A stretch of DNA of 64,000 nucleotides from Spongospora subterranea f. sp. subterranea. Its lineage: Eukaryota; Endomyxa: Phytomyxea; Phytomyxea; Plasmodiophorida. Position numbers and translations under genes: made by a program. The stretch spans positions 34,992-98,991 of the forward strand of contig JAUGWO010000124.1 in NCBI GenBank assembly GCA_049724395.1. The letters run 5' to 3'. Shown here piece by piece: positions 10,885-23,829 of this stretch; the first letter of the stretch is position 1, and every line of letters starts with the position of its first letter. Below the pieces are notes generated by a model, which did no database searches, had not been told where the DNA came from, and saw only the letters and a program-made list of their open reading frames with translations.

Positions 10885-12853
10885 CTATTTATTCTTGGCA
10901 ATTTCACTGTCCAATTTATCATCCGTCTCCATAAAGACTTTTCCAGCTAACGGCAGCAACTTGGGCTTGTCAACAAAACAACGACCATCACGCAGAGCAA
11001 GACCCAGTGATATTAGTGGACAAACGACAAGAGCTACTGCAGTTAGGCTTGACATTGACGGGCGCAATGGCGATGGTAAACAAAGAGTGGCCATTAGCGT
11101 CGTGATTAACAGGAAAAACGATCGAGTCACGACGAAGTTGAACAGCGATGGAAGTCCATCTGAATATCGGCCAGTAGCGTAGGGTAATGATCTAGGAGAT
11201 CGAGTCCCATTCAACTTATACTTTCCCAAGAACAGGTCGAGCGAATCCTGACGATGGCCGTCATGAAAGTTGTTCAAATAGAAGCGCATGATGGAATTCT
11301 TCCCATCTTGAATAGCACCAATCAAGGATCGCTTGCCGGTCCTTGTGAAATCTGTCTTGAGAGCATTCGTACCCGAATATTGAACGCTCATAACATTGGC
11401 ATTGTCAGCCCAAACATTTCGGAACACGGTGGTGATTTGGGGATATTGATCCACATTATCGATAGCACATATCTTGGCCCGATTCAACTGCCATAAAAGA
11501 GCATGGCTGGCGAAAACACTTTGCACCACATTTGTTCGGTCGAGACAATCCATACAATTGGTCCTGAAGCACCCATCTTGCCTCAGATGGACCAACCATG
11601 AAGAATCAGCTTTTAAGGTCCCGTGAAAAAACGATGAATCTTGAAGGTGACGCTGCACTTGTTTGACCAGAAGCTCAATATTTTCATATTTCATGTTTTT
11701 GCATTTGTGGTGGAAGTCAAAGGCAATTAAGCTGTACGGTTGAGGCGAATCGGGATTGAAGATTGGTATTGCATCAGACAATGCATTCGATATTGCCAAC
11801 TCTTTTCCTGTCTGGTTGACAAGACTCACTATCACCGTTGATCCATATTGCTGAACATGACGGGACATATGCTTTTCAAGCAATGATGTTGATTCCGGCC
11901 CTATCTGGATCTGAACAGGAGGAGCCCACTTTAAACAAGCCAATTGGCTCCACAGCAAAGGAATCGATCCACGGGTCTGGACGAAGGAGCACAGTTCGTG
12001 AGATCCATCAGGCTGAGCAACGCAGACGATTTGCTCTTGTTCGGCGAAGTTAACTGCATCACCATTATGATCCAAACCGCGACGAGTGAACCGAGTGCCA
12101 GCATTTCGACATGATCGACGAGAGAACAGAGCATATTGAAAATCGACGTTCTGAACCCTGATTTGAGTACAGGAAAAGAAACCACTAACAAGAACAAGGA
12201 GACAGGGTGAGGAGAAGAATGAAGAATAATCGGCTAAGAGATGATGGTTCCAGAAAAAAGACTGCTCGGCGTTGTCGATGAGGTTGGAATTAGGTGGAAG
12301 ATCACTGATCCTCTGCAACGAGTGCGTTAGATCTAGGGTATAGGAGAAATGGAAAGATGATGATGATAACGTCTTTTTCATCATATCCAGATACACGGTT
12401 TCTTCGGCCAGAGAAGTTTCTACATAAAAACAATTGAAGGTATAAGAGATTGAAGCAATTCACGGTATGCTGCATTACTGTCTGGAAAGGTGCTCTCGAT
12501 TGGTTTTGACGAAAACGGAATAATTTCGGTGGAAATTACTCTATATACTGCCTTTCCCGCAAGATTGGAGACAATTTCCGCATCAGATACATGCACAAGA
12601 TATCGGCCATGAAGAAGCCTAAGTAAAAATTGAGAATTAACAAATTATAATAAAGGGTGAGCAGTTGCACTAACTCGATTACACCAACAATTCCGAAGGT
12701 GTGGTGCGAAACCGCTGGCATTACTTCATCCGGTTTCAAGCGGTTAACAGTAACTTCACCTCCGACGACCTGTCGTTTAAGCGACACATGTGGGCCAGCA
12801 TCATTGTCCTCTCGCTCAACAACGAATCGATCAGGGAAAATGAAAAGCCGCAT
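10885..12853 (-). CDS. SAC1: SAC1-type phosphoinositide phosphatase
   Basis: ER/Golgi membrane phosphatase that hydrolyses PI4P and related lipids. Three exons (12675-12853, 12464-12618, 10885-12419) with introns of 56 and 44 nt encode 622 aa, the usual SAC1 length. The SAC domain shows YHFSYTLDLTHSLQ-like text (FHFSYTLDLTHSLQRISDLP), LIAFDFHHKCKNMKYENIE and the catalytic CX5R(T) motif in RTNCMDCLDRTNVVQ (plus-strand positions about 11540-11560). Two hydrophobic helices near the C-terminus (SFFLLITTLMATLC and VALVVCPLISLGLAL) match the membrane anchor. The tail ends AKNK, lysine-rich like the ER-retrieval ends of relatives. All splice phases agree. The start at 12853 opens directly into the conserved N-terminal beta sheet. 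Confidence 0.95.
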
Positions 12854-13227
12854 CGGCTACAAAACAAGAAACGGGCTGCTGATGGTTGTTCGGTTGACAC
12901 GATGGCCAAACACGATGGCCAAGCTCAACGGCACCTGACTGGCAATGCATCTTATCTGACTGCGTCTGTAACATACTTACATACAGTACAAGTCGCCATT
13001 GGAGGTCGCGGTAAAAAGCTCTACAGTGCAGTACAGTACACTATACTGACTCCATAGGAACACCTACAGTACTGAGTTCGAAACCCAGTGAAACTGATTT
13101 GTTCACCAAAAACCGACTCCTGAACGAAAAAAGGGGAAAAAAGGCGAAAAAGTACACAAACAAAAAAAAAAATACTCCAAACGCACCGCACATAGTTGTA
13201 AAGCTACTGATAATCTGCTTCACGATC

Positions 13228-13449
13228 TTAGGCTCCATCTTCCTCGGGAAGAGTAAACACTGCTGGATTATCGTCCTGACAGTACTGGACAATGGACAAT
13301 GATTCAGGTCCGGCCGGAGACTAGATCTGTGAGTGGCACTCTCCTACTGGGAAGGGACCGGTCGTTCGCCGCGAAAAGGTCGCTCCGATCGTATTATTGG
13401 ACACCATCCTGAGAAACACGGTGACGTCAATCCCACCTGAGAAGGACAT
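13228..13449 (-). CDS. Possible small two-exon gene, 49 aa
   Basis: Exon 13348-13449 (34 codons, MSFSGGIDVTVFLRMVSNNT at its start) joins exon 13228-13275 (DDNPAVFTLPEEDGA, then TAA) across a 72-nt GT-AG intron in phase 0. A stop lies upstream of the ATG, so any extension needs another exon. The acidic end looks like a true C-terminus. No family is recognised. A competing reading, MEPKIVKQIISSFTT on the same strand from about 13239, overlaps the second exon in another frame and was judged weaker. Confidence 0.4.
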
Positions 13450-13633
13450 CACAAACGCAAATCACCGTCAAATCCTGATCGCCGGCACAATCTCAGAGTG
13501 TTCGTAGAATCCTCTTGTTCGCCCAAGTTGATATTGTGAGATGGGGACTCCAGCAAGTCCCGTGTCGTCAAACCTTCAACAAATTTGCCTGCATTCACTC
13601 ATCCTCAGATATATTCAATAAGGCATTTTCTTA

Positions 13634-14477
13634 TCACCGCTTTGTTGATGACCTAGTGCTTTCTTCGTCGATATTCCGAAATCCTCGAGCCTGCGATTCA
13701 GATTCCACACACCAAACGCAAACGTATAATGGGTTGATTGGCCGACCCGTTGGAGATGCAGGCGGTTTTAGAGCAAGTTCTATGAGTAATGAGCTTACCT
13801 CTCCCTGGCCATATCTCACCGTTAAATGCTCGCACATCCACGCCAGGCAACGTCTGCAGTCTTCGAAATGTTGGTTCCAGCGTATTAAGCGACATACGTC
13901 ACGATTGGAGAAGGCGCCCGGAACTGCTCAAACAATGGAAAACGGAAAATATGGCAAGTTTTATATGGGCGGCTGTTAAGGAGGTCGGTAGGATATACCT
14001 GTGCTGGATAAGATCGTGTAGATCACCGAGTTGAACACCACTAGAGTTTGTCCACACAACAATGTGAACGCCACAGCCACAAGAGTGTGTCTCAAGTGCA
14101 ACTGAATGTTATCCCACGACCCCAGGACGCCAAACGATCGGTAATCCAGCTCTGCTTTTGTAACTACCAGTGCATTTGTAGTTCAATTCGGGGCGTGATT
14201 TGTGGAAGAGGTCAAGATTGGGTTGATACAGGTTCTAGATGTGCAGCGGTGCTGATCATATGGGCGAGAGATCTGAGTTATAGCGTTGACAACGTTCACA
14301 TCTGTAAAAAGAGAACCAATGGCCCCGTTCAATTGACGGCGACCCGATGAGAAGGGGGAGGAATCTGGAGTGGCGGTCGCAGTGCTTGTCGCCATTGGGT
14401 TCCCCTGGTCGCACGACGCTCATCGACCATATCTGCACTGATCGCATTCTCTCCAGGAACAACCCCTCTGCACACAT
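13634..14477 (-). CDS. Probable multi-exon membrane protein, boundaries uncertain
   Basis: Not recognised. The 3' part is clearest: an open segment with WDNIQLHLRHTLVAVAFTLL and CGQTLVVFNSVIYTILSST (one or two membrane helices) is followed by a likely 75-nt intron with a pyrimidine-rich tract. Then comes VPGAFSNRDVCRLIRWNQHF, CLAWMCEHLTVRYGQGEVSS and ELALKPPASPTGRPINPLYV, ending with a stop at 13634. Upstream exons toward 14477 are unresolved. One may begin MATSTATATPDSSPF near 14400. The length and the hydrophobic core suggest a small multi-pass protein, but I could not fix the start. Confidence 0.4.
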
Positions 14478-14863
14478 TATATCAACCAGTGCTCAATAAT
14501 CGTAAACAATGTGGTGTTGGGACAGGCACAAAACAATGGTGTGGGTGAGGAGGTTGACCATGGGCCGACCTGGTTGAGCTGGTGATCAGGTCGTCTTATA
14601 CGGCCACATCCCCCAATATTGGTCATCGTTCACGACTGATTATAAGGTTATCAGACCGTCCTTGATTACGGTCGTGTTATCACGTCACTATCGACTGCGA
14701 CTCTCTCTCGTTCACCAAACGGATTTTGCACAAATGAAAACAATATCCGAATTCGGGTGTTCCTGTTGTATCAATAAAACGTGATTGTATTAGGTCCTCC
14801 TTGGCCGGTCCTGTGGGAGTACTTTTTTTAATGATCATCTCCCTCGTCCCGATTATCTTTATC
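14478..14863. other. Intergenic stretch, nothing recognised
   Basis: Sequence between the 13.6-14.5-kb membrane gene and the stop codon of the seven-pass gene. It contains short GGTCG-rich inverted stretches but no exon chain I can support. Confidence 0.35.
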
Positions 14864-15903
14864 TTATGGGGACACCACTTTCACCAATGATGAACGACCT
14901 GACGGTTTCGTTGGTTTATCATTTGTGGTATGTTCCCACGATGGCGTCTTATCGCTCTTGGACGAATATCGCTCACGAACCCGAATATGGATAGCGATGG
15001 CCAAAACCAACGATAGAATCTGAACATTAAACGCGATTCGGCTCAGATGATCGACAAAACCCCATTAAAAGATGATGACCAGTCAGAGACCTTACTGAAT
15101 ATCTCAATACCCTGAAGGAGCAATGCCATCGCGACGGTATTGGCTTGAGCTAACGCCACCAACGACGCGAAGAACTCCCACGAATAGGTAAATACGACCA
15201 ACCACAGGATTCGGATTCGCTTTCTGTCCGATTCGGAACTGGCTCTCCAGTATATGGAGACCGTATAGAACCCGAATATTAACATATAACACTTAATACC
15301 ATATACGGGAACCATAACCGTATAGGTTTTCAGACTGGGAATTAGCGATTAGGAACGAGTGCTTGGGCGATCGATCAATCGGAACGGGGGAAGGAACGCA
15401 CCCGATGATGACGGCACAGCCGTATTGGGCGGGAGGGATCCGGTTGAACAGACATAGAGCGATGAAGTTGTGATAGGCCATGAGGCAGTTCATGGCGACC
15501 ATCATGTGGAACAGCCGCCCGTACAGCTTCTTGCTCGATTGGTAGAATATCGCCGTTCGGTAATGGAACAGGTTGAACTCGCACGTCTGGTGTGGGATGA
15601 CACAGGGGATGAGATGACGATGGGAGATGGGGGTCGGTGATCGCTTACGAAATAACACGTCTCGAGTAGGTGCAATGCACATAGTTCAGGGATCCAGATT
15701 GTGAATAGGCGAACGACTAAGGTGATGAAGGCGAATGTCACATTGATCGCCGATACGTTATAGCCGAATTTGCATTTCGGGACGTGAGAATAGTTGAAGA
15801 TGACGTAGATGGCGATGATGAAAACGGCGATGGAGCTTTGAATGGTCCCCCACCAATATACCCAATCGCTGGCGTAAAGGAACCCATCGTCTTCGGGTGT
15901 CAT
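14864..15903 (-). CDS. Seven-pass membrane protein, 279 aa
   Basis: Four exons (15649-15903, 15402-15586, 15091-15334, 14864-15019) join with all phases consistent. The third donor is GTCTCT rather than GTAAG. The product has about seven hydrophobic segments: near residues 20-40 (SSIAVFIIAIYVIF), 50-70 (FAFITLVVRLFTIW), 85-110, 120-145 (AYHNFIALCLF, YGCAVIIG), 150-175 (CYMLIFGFYTVSIYW), 190-225 (ILWLVVFTYSWEFFASLVAL) and 229-240 (ILSLVLAIAI). A basic Ser/Thr-rich cytoplasmic tail follows. The topology resembles a G-protein-coupled receptor, but no diagnostic DRY or NPxxY motif was seen. Short loops and Cys residues (CALHLLETCYFTCEF) suggest an extracellular disulphide. Confidence 0.65.
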
Positions 15904-16174
15904 TATTCAGGAAACCAATATCGTGTCTGATGATCCAGTGGGACTGGTTCATCTGATCCATCGCATCACCTGGGTGTACTAGTTCAAGAAAACGGGGGGG
16001 AAATGGAGGGGTTCACTTCCATCGGGTACTCAACCCTCGATCGCCGGATCGATATTGACCAGCGCCATTCGACCGGGGGGGGGGAAAAGACGATCACGTG
16101 TTCCATCTGGTCTGGTCGATCTCGGGATCAAGAGCGAACGCGGATTTATTACGATGATATCGGTGAGCGCGATC

Positions 16175-19100
16175 TCAATGTCTCATGAACAGCCACTCCA
16201 TCAGGGTCTGGAGCTTCTCCTTACTGGGATAGGTGTCGTGATTGAGTCGGGTTGTGATCTGGCCCATTAACACACTTGTACCATTTGGCGATTGCCGGAT
16301 CAGGTTATCGATCTCGTGCGGACGATTCCCCGACCCGATCACACGGATCGTATCGATCGCCGTCGACCGAACGATCGGGTCGTCGTCGTCCCAGAGGGCG
16401 ATGATCTGGTGCAGACAGGAATCCCTCAATGGACCTGATTGCGATGGGGTCTGTCACAAGATCATCATCAGCCGTTATTCGCCATCGAGGCGACGACGCC
16501 AACCGACCAATGGCAGTAATAAACCCATAACAGAGCAGAGATCCGCCTTCCGCCGCCTCAGAACATATCGCCCATCGTCATCACAGATCGTCTGTCGTAT
16601 ATTGGACACGATCCGATCATAGAACAGGGGAATATCGCCATCGTGATCATCGTGTCGCGCCCTGATCACCTGTTGAACACTATCGCGACCCGCTTTCCTC
16701 ACCCCTTCGTGATCATCGCTCAGCGATCCGATCAGGAACTCGATCCCGTTCCCGATCGTGGCCGATTTCCCCTGAACCACTCCCCGGCGATCAGATCCAA
16801 TACGACCAACGATGACGACCCCCTTCACCTCCTTCATCTGTATCGCCGAATACAATCGCCCCATTCCCTTGATGATCTCAATCGCGATCGTGACCATCGC
16901 CGTCAACACCCGATTATTCCTGTCGATCTCCCCCTGTTGTGTCTGCGTGTTCTGGATCATCTCCGATCGCTTGACCGGATCGGTATTGGCGATCATGATC
17001 TGTTGGCTGTAGAGCTGAATCCGATCGATATCGTCCTGGGTTGAGGCGATTGTCGATATGAATCCGGACGACGCCAACAGCTGATGATCGAGGGCGTTGA
17101 TCATGACGACCCTGATCTGATCGGCTCTGGCCCTGATCCTATCCGACAATGAGTGTAATCGTGTCAGATATGATCGGTCGATATCGGTGATGGATGTGAT
17201 GAGATTGACCAACACCCCCATCGTGTGGATCTTGGACTTGACGTCGTTCCTGAGACCCGATCCTGATCCGTAATCGATATCCCGTTCCATTGTCGACACC
17301 AGTCATTATCGATCAGTCCATCTGTGGGATGGTGATTCAGACAGAGGGAGGTGGTGATCACGACACAACACGCACGAGCTGTGTCGCCATTGGATTCAAC
17401 GGTCGCCGTCAACATGGTCTGGAGTTGATCGACCGACATGTTGTTGATAACGGATTCCCCGAATGTGGTGGCGATATCGACAGTGCCACGATCTTTAGGA
17501 ATATCGTCCCGAATCGTATTAACGGCGGTGGATATCGATCTTCTCGTCGATTCCCGTCGTAATCGTGCCCTTGATCCGCTAGCGGCCATTGCTGATGAAT
17601 TAGGTGATGAAGGGCGTCGGTTAAACCCTTGATTGGCGCCTGGTTCGGGTGGTGATATCTGTGGTCGGGGACGATCAGGGGTTGATCGAGAGAGGGGGCG
17701 ACTCCCTAACCTTTGGTGATTGAGACGATGACGGCAATGGATCAGGCGATAATGTCGAACGGCGTTGGTACGAGGGTCTCCCTGATGGTGGTGCTGATGG
17801 GGATATGATATCGTGAAGAACCCCCTGGTCGATATCGCCATGATCACGAGCTGGCGGTGATGGTGATGATGGCGATAACGGTGTCAACCCTGGCTGGGTT
17901 CCTCCCTCGGGCGACACCACTCCCCCCGACAATGGCGATACCGTGTCCAGATCGTGATGATCTGACGGCGGTTGATCAGCTCCTCCTCCAGCTCCTCCTC
18001 CTCCCGCGACACCATATTCCGCTTTATCGCCATCGTCCACCACCTTCTCCTCATTATAAATCAGATTACTGTGATATCGGGCCGCTATTGAGCTATATCG
18101 TTCGGACGAGAGATACGCCACGTTCAATGGATCGTCCTTAATCCCTAACGACGACCGTTTACCCCCGTCATCATCCTCATCATCGTTCTCTTTGTCATCA
18201 TATCCCCCATTGACCATATCGCTATCGTCATCTCCTCCCGATCCCGACACCGAATAGTCATTCGATCTGAGATACGACGTCCTCATCCTGAACGCCATCG
18301 ACGCCTTCAACCGCCGTTTCGCATTAGCAATGCTCATCTTGTTATCGTCATTGGTCAAATCCCCATTCCGCCGATGTTGTTGCTCTAGAACCGGTGTCAA
18401 TCGCGTCTCTTCAGATCGATCCCCAACGACCCATCCAATATCTGCCACAATCGATCAGCGATTAACGGTGACGGTGACGCCCTATTCCCTCATCACCATT
18501 CTCATCGCCCTTCTCCTTATACTCATATCGGTATCGGCCAATAATCCAACAACTTCCCCTAATAATTCCTGGGGATCTTCATAGGTTTCAGAGAGAATCC
18601 CCAATATCGTTAACGATCGTTGCTGATCGATGACGTTGGCGCCTCTCTGAACCTCAGCGAGTTTAGCGAATACCAGTTGAACTGATGGGTGATCGCGATC
18701 CAATGGGGTCAATAACGGCTTGATCGCCACGATCAGCTGATCGTGCAGATCGGGATCGGTGATCAGGTCGAGGAGATCGAGAAGGCGTTGAATGAGGGAG
18801 GACGGGTCGTCCGATACTGACGATAGGATGATGAAGAGATCAAGGGCCAATCGGCGGGTCGATCGGGGCGAGTCCTGGTGGGGATCAGCGATGACGATAA
18901 GAGGGGGAGAAGGCGATGGCCGTACAGGGGATTGGAGAACGGGACGTAATGACGTGATCATGATCGTGGCCTGAGATGGACTGATCATCGCCGATAGATC
19001 GTGGTCGGGAGATGGGGGACACAGGGTCGAGTGGAGAGCGTGAATGGCGCCATCGTGATGGGGACGATCATGACTGGCGATATCGGGGGAGGTTAATATA

Positions 19101-22100
19101 TGGACCCGATTACAGATGGCGATAACAACAGGAGGGGGATATCAACACACACCTGCAGAACCATCGGACGGAGCGATCGACAGCGACCACGAGGCGCTGA
19201 TTGGAGAGATTGGTTAAGGCGACGGAACACCCCGACACCTTATCCGGTGTTAACGACGCCATCGGTCGATCGAGCTCATCGCACAAACGGGCGACCAGAT
19301 CGGATCGAGTGTCGGCATCGTCGGGGAGAAGAGACGCGATCTGTGTGTGGGGATTAGCGATTGGAGGCGATAACGGGGTGAGATTGTGTGATGTTGACGA
19401 TGAACCTGCGACATCACAATCGCTGCACTACCAGGTGTCACATCATTACTCATGAACCGCATCAATAGCGCCATCGTCCTCATCGCCATCTCGATATCCG
19501 TTAACACATATCGCCCACCGATATCCCTAATCTGTTATCGAAAGGGATATCAATATGAGGGAGCGGTGTCCTCTCGCCCTCGTCCTCACCATCATCAAGA
19601 ACCCCTTGTCCATATTGGGTATCTGTATCACCTGTTCGCCATAGACCTCATATTGTTCATCTGGTCCCGTGTTCCCCATCGCCCTAATCGATCACACAGA
19701 TCCCTTTATCGATATCGTCCCCTAAATCACATCCCCTCTATCCATTACCCGATATCGAACTGTTCAGGCGCTTTAAAGACCTGTCCCTCGATCGGATCAA
19801 CCTGTCGTGATCTTGACCATAACGGCGCCCTCATATTCCCAATCACTCCCGTTAACGGCGGCGGATCCCGGTTCAGGCCCCGTCTCATCTCAATCCTCAC
19901 ATCGATATCGATATCGGCAATAAGAGGATATGTCTGCCATAAACACGACGCGATCACGCCCTGAAGGTGATCGGTCATCTCCTCCCCCGATATCGATGAA
20001 CATATCTCGTATATGGCGCCAACAGCGTCACGACGAACCTCGTAATGATGATGGCACAGGAACAGGGAGAGGTTGGTCAATAGCTGTTGATCATTGAACA
20101 GGGGGGCGATGATCAACGGAACGAGACCCGCCACCGACCTTGACCGTCTGCGATGACGATCGACACGATCCCAATGCGCGAAGGGATATTCGACCGATAT
20201 TATGGACCTGGGAACGGGTCAGGTTGGTCAGTAATGGATCGCCGCCAGCGATGGCCGACGACAGTAGCGCCATCCCGTCGGTCTGGACCTCGCTCTGGAT
20301 CGGGGCGATATCGGCCAGGAGGAAATCGATATAGGCCTGGTGATCGTGGTGATCGGACGGGAGCGAGGCCGATAGCGCCGCCAGGACCAGATAGAACCGG
20401 TGAAGAGCTGGAGATGGGCGAACGGCCAATTGCGATCGGATCATGTTCCTGATCCGGTCGATCGACGACGATATGATCTGTGATGATGATCCGCGATCGA
20501 TATCCCTAGACGGGGGATCGTCAATCACAGCGAGGGCGATCGTGTGTGGTGTTCTGTTGGGGATTACGGGTTGGCCAGATAATCGACGAACAAGGTCTCG
20601 ATCAGTGAACAGATTGTGGTCGTTCGTGATCGAATGTGGGTCGCTGATCATATCGATAAGGGTCGGTAATAACCGCCTGATAATCCAGCCGTTCAGACCA
20701 GGGATATGGAACGGGACCAGACCGTGCAGGACGGCGATGGCGCTATCCTGAACCAGGGCGCTACCCCCATCCAATATCGCATCGACCGCATCGCTGACCC
20801 CTTCCTCAACAACACCACACTGTAATCGCGATCCGTTGAAACACGATCGGATCAGGGTCTCGACCGCCGCTGATCGGACAAGGCGGTTCTGAACAAACGA
20901 CGATGAGGGTGATGGCGGCGGTGGCGGAGGAGATCCCTCATTCTTACAGGTGACGCCATCAATGGCCTTAACGCCCTCTCGGCTGGAATATTGCGATCGG
21001 GACCGATGTGGATCACTAGTTTCCCCAATAGGATGATATACCAGTTGAGGTGATGTGGAATTAGCTCGTGCGATCGACCAGGACCGTTATCGCCACCGTC
21101 ACCGATTGTCGAATATAAACGGGTTCGGATGAGGTCCCCGATCCCGCCCGAACCCGATAACTGTTCAACAACACCATATAATGGATCAGATACGGTCCAG
21201 GACGATATCGCATTGGCGATCGTGTTGAACGCGTTCAATCGCACAGCTGTGATGACGATGAGGTGAGAAATGCGAGTGAGTTTCGACGAACGAGTGTCGA
21301 ATGACCTTGATCGCGGTGCTTAAGAGATCCCCCTGTTCTAATCAATAATGAATGGAAGGCGCTGGTCGACGAGACGCTCTTCCATTGCGGTCCCGAACTC
21401 ACATCGATAAACCCTCGTAGACTGGCCATGGACGCGTCGCTGTTGACGTCCCCAATCCCGATGATCAGGACGGATAAAGCGGCACAAGCCAGATCCGTTG
21501 TGATCCAGAAGTGGCGACACCCTTTGTCACACAGAGGATCAGATCACGACCACGACGAGCGATGATCGGGGCGAACGGGGGTCCAGTTAATTACCTGCCA
21601 ATACAGTGTAGATCCCCTGACGAAGGGATGGACTGAGGGCGAACGATTTCGGGGCGAGATAAGAGATTAAGAGCTTGTGAAGACGGGATGATGATAGCTC
21701 GTTCAGAGGGAATATCGATAAGACGTCCAAGGTCAACGCGATTGCGACGTCGTTGTCGACCGAGAGGAGCTGACGGAAATACGTCTCGGACGAGCGGAGA
21801 AGGGATCGGGAGATGGTGGGCAACGCCCGCTTTAACGAACGGAATATGGCCAGAACCGCCGATTGGATATCGGGATGGGGGTTCTGGAGCATTGGTAATA
21901 GCTGTTGAACACTGTCGGGGAATTGGGATTATAAACACGAATGGGAACGGGGAAAGGGCGATTGATCAACACGTACAAGTTCGGGTCGAGATCAGTCGCT
22001 CGTGACGACCAGTGACGAACCAGATCGAGATGGGCGATCTGGGCGGAGATCGGGAGACACTTCGACAACGACAACAGCGATGTCAATTGTGGCGGTGTCA

Positions 22101-23829
22101 GATTAGGCCCATACATGATGGCGTCGGCGATGATGTCGGATAGAGTGGTGATCGATGACGATTGGGATCGGTCCGATAGACGATTGTCGTGGGATTCCAA
22201 TAGATCGAACAATATCGTCATCTTATTGTGTTGGGCGATTCGCGACAGGATATGAAGGGCGATCTTCCTGGTCAACAGATTGACGTCGCAACAGCGGTTG
22301 ACGATCGCCGGATAGAGATCGGGGACGTGATTGGCCAGATCCGGGGCCAGATCGATCACGGCGCTGATCATGATGACGGCGCCGTATCGGACACGGGTCG
22401 GGGACGGGGGCGATAAGTGGATCAGGACGCGCTGGAGGAACCTGCGATGGGATTAGGGACAGACGGGGGGAACAGACAGAGGATCGGGCTGAAGGACCTG
22501 ATCGGCGATCGGTCACGATCGTGATCGACCGACGATAATGAACGGATCAGGGTCTGAACCGCCCAATAAACCTGATCGTATTGGGACTCGCTCCTCCCTG
22601 ATAATAGACCATGAACGGCCCCGAATAGATCACCGACTTCAACCGATCGACGATCGCCGACATCGATTGCTGATGTTGATGGATTCCGTCCATCATCGTC
22701 GTCTTTACCGGTGGGATCGCGTTCGTGATGTCGTTCACCGATCCAGTCTGGTCCACCAGGATCATCATCGCCCGACGTCGCCGCCGCCTTCCCCAGACCG
22801 TCGGCGACGAAGGAGAATATGGAGGCGATGGTGGAGCGAATGGCGACGACCTCATTGGAACTGGCGTTGGGGACCGTCAATAGGCGATTGACGATGGCGA
22901 TGGAGAGAGTGTGATCACGAGAACAGTATTGACGGGACAGAAGATGGAGACAGGTTATAACAGGTAATCGAGTACCACAGAGCAATGAACGATCGGGGGA
23001 ATCATCGTCAAGATCAAGGGCGAATAACAGATTCCAGATCGACCTCACTACAGATGGCAGAAATGAAATTGGGGAACGGGACGGTGGTGGTTATGGGGGA
23101 AGGGATTACGATTATCGGTGATGGCGAATAGATCGGGATTGGCGTTGATGAACGACGTGGAACAGATGATAGCGATCTGGCCAACACAGCGATCGGGGTG
23201 AAGATATAATGACTCAAGGGACGATATGAACCCGATCGCCATTGGCGATAACGGACGGCTGATCAGGGTCATCAGGGTCTGGATGGGATAATGGAGTCCT
23301 TTGGGGGTGATTGGGTCAGGGGGTGGCGATGGCGATGGCGATGGCGATGGCGATGGCGATGGCCTACCTGGGGATTGATGAACATGATCATAGGACGATT
23401 GAACAGGGAATGTTCGGTCGAAGACGGCGGCGAGTTTGAGGAAGAGGATGATCGTGTCGTGGCGTATGGAGTGACGAGGATGGGCGAGATTGGGGGCCAG
23501 ATCGGACGATCGCTCCAGTAAGATCATCTCTAATACATCAGTGGCGCCAGGACCTGAACAGACACAGCGAGTTTAGGGTCAAACGGGGGTCGAATACGAT
23601 CACGATCATGATGATGATGATGATGATTATGGGAATTACGTGATGTCGTTTGTTGTGGCGGATCATGGACCCGATTCTCATAGAATGTCGCCACGTCCTC
23701 CAGCCATTCGAGGGCTAACGGTCTTTGGCCATCTCGTAGTTCGAATTCCTGCGATGACGTCCTGATATGTGGTCGATTGTGGTCCATTATTCCCCCTAGT
23801 TGTCCCTTTATTGTTGGGATCATAATCAC
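16175..23829 (-). CDS. Very large HEAT-like repeat protein (possibly two genes)
   Basis: About 7.6 kb of nearly continuous minus-strand coding sequence with short introns; a 50-nt one near 23530-23600 and a 62-nt one near 23045-23110 keep phase. The N-terminus reads MDHNRPHIRTSSQEFELRDG. Most of the first two thirds is made of paired amphipathic helices typical of HEAT/ARM solenoids (for example VRYGAVIMISAVIDLAPDLA, NEVVAIRSTIASIFSFVADG, RSLTILGILSETYEDPQELL). An (SP)n tract from a GGCGAT hexamer repeat and, near 17.7-18.3 kb, a long acidic disordered hinge (GGYDDKENDDEDDDGG) follow. The last part (16175-17600) is helical again and could be a separate gene starting near MAASGSRARLRRESTRR. 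Solenoid plus acidic tail recalls adaptins, Pds5 and condensin G subunits, but I cannot assign a family. Confidence 0.55.
23324..23363. repeat. GGCGAT hexamer repeat inside the HEAT-like gene
   Basis: About six to seven perfect GGCGAT units; on the coding (minus) strand they encode alternating Ser-Pro. The array stays in frame, as a hexamer must, so length changes would only alter the linker. Confidence 0.92.

Noticed and set aside
13041-13292. Minus-strand frame with a Phe-rich hydrophobic run
   Set aside because: The Phe run is a poly-pyrimidine tract that looks intronic, and the frame conflicts with a better phased two-exon model.
23324-23363. Regular repeat considered as a CRISPR-like array
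   Set aside because: Simple hexamer tandem repeat without spacers, inside a coding region.
17290-23521. Many plus-strand open frames with Arg, Asp and Ile runs
   Set aside because: Antisense shadows of the HEAT-like gene, kept open by its GATCG-rich codon usage.
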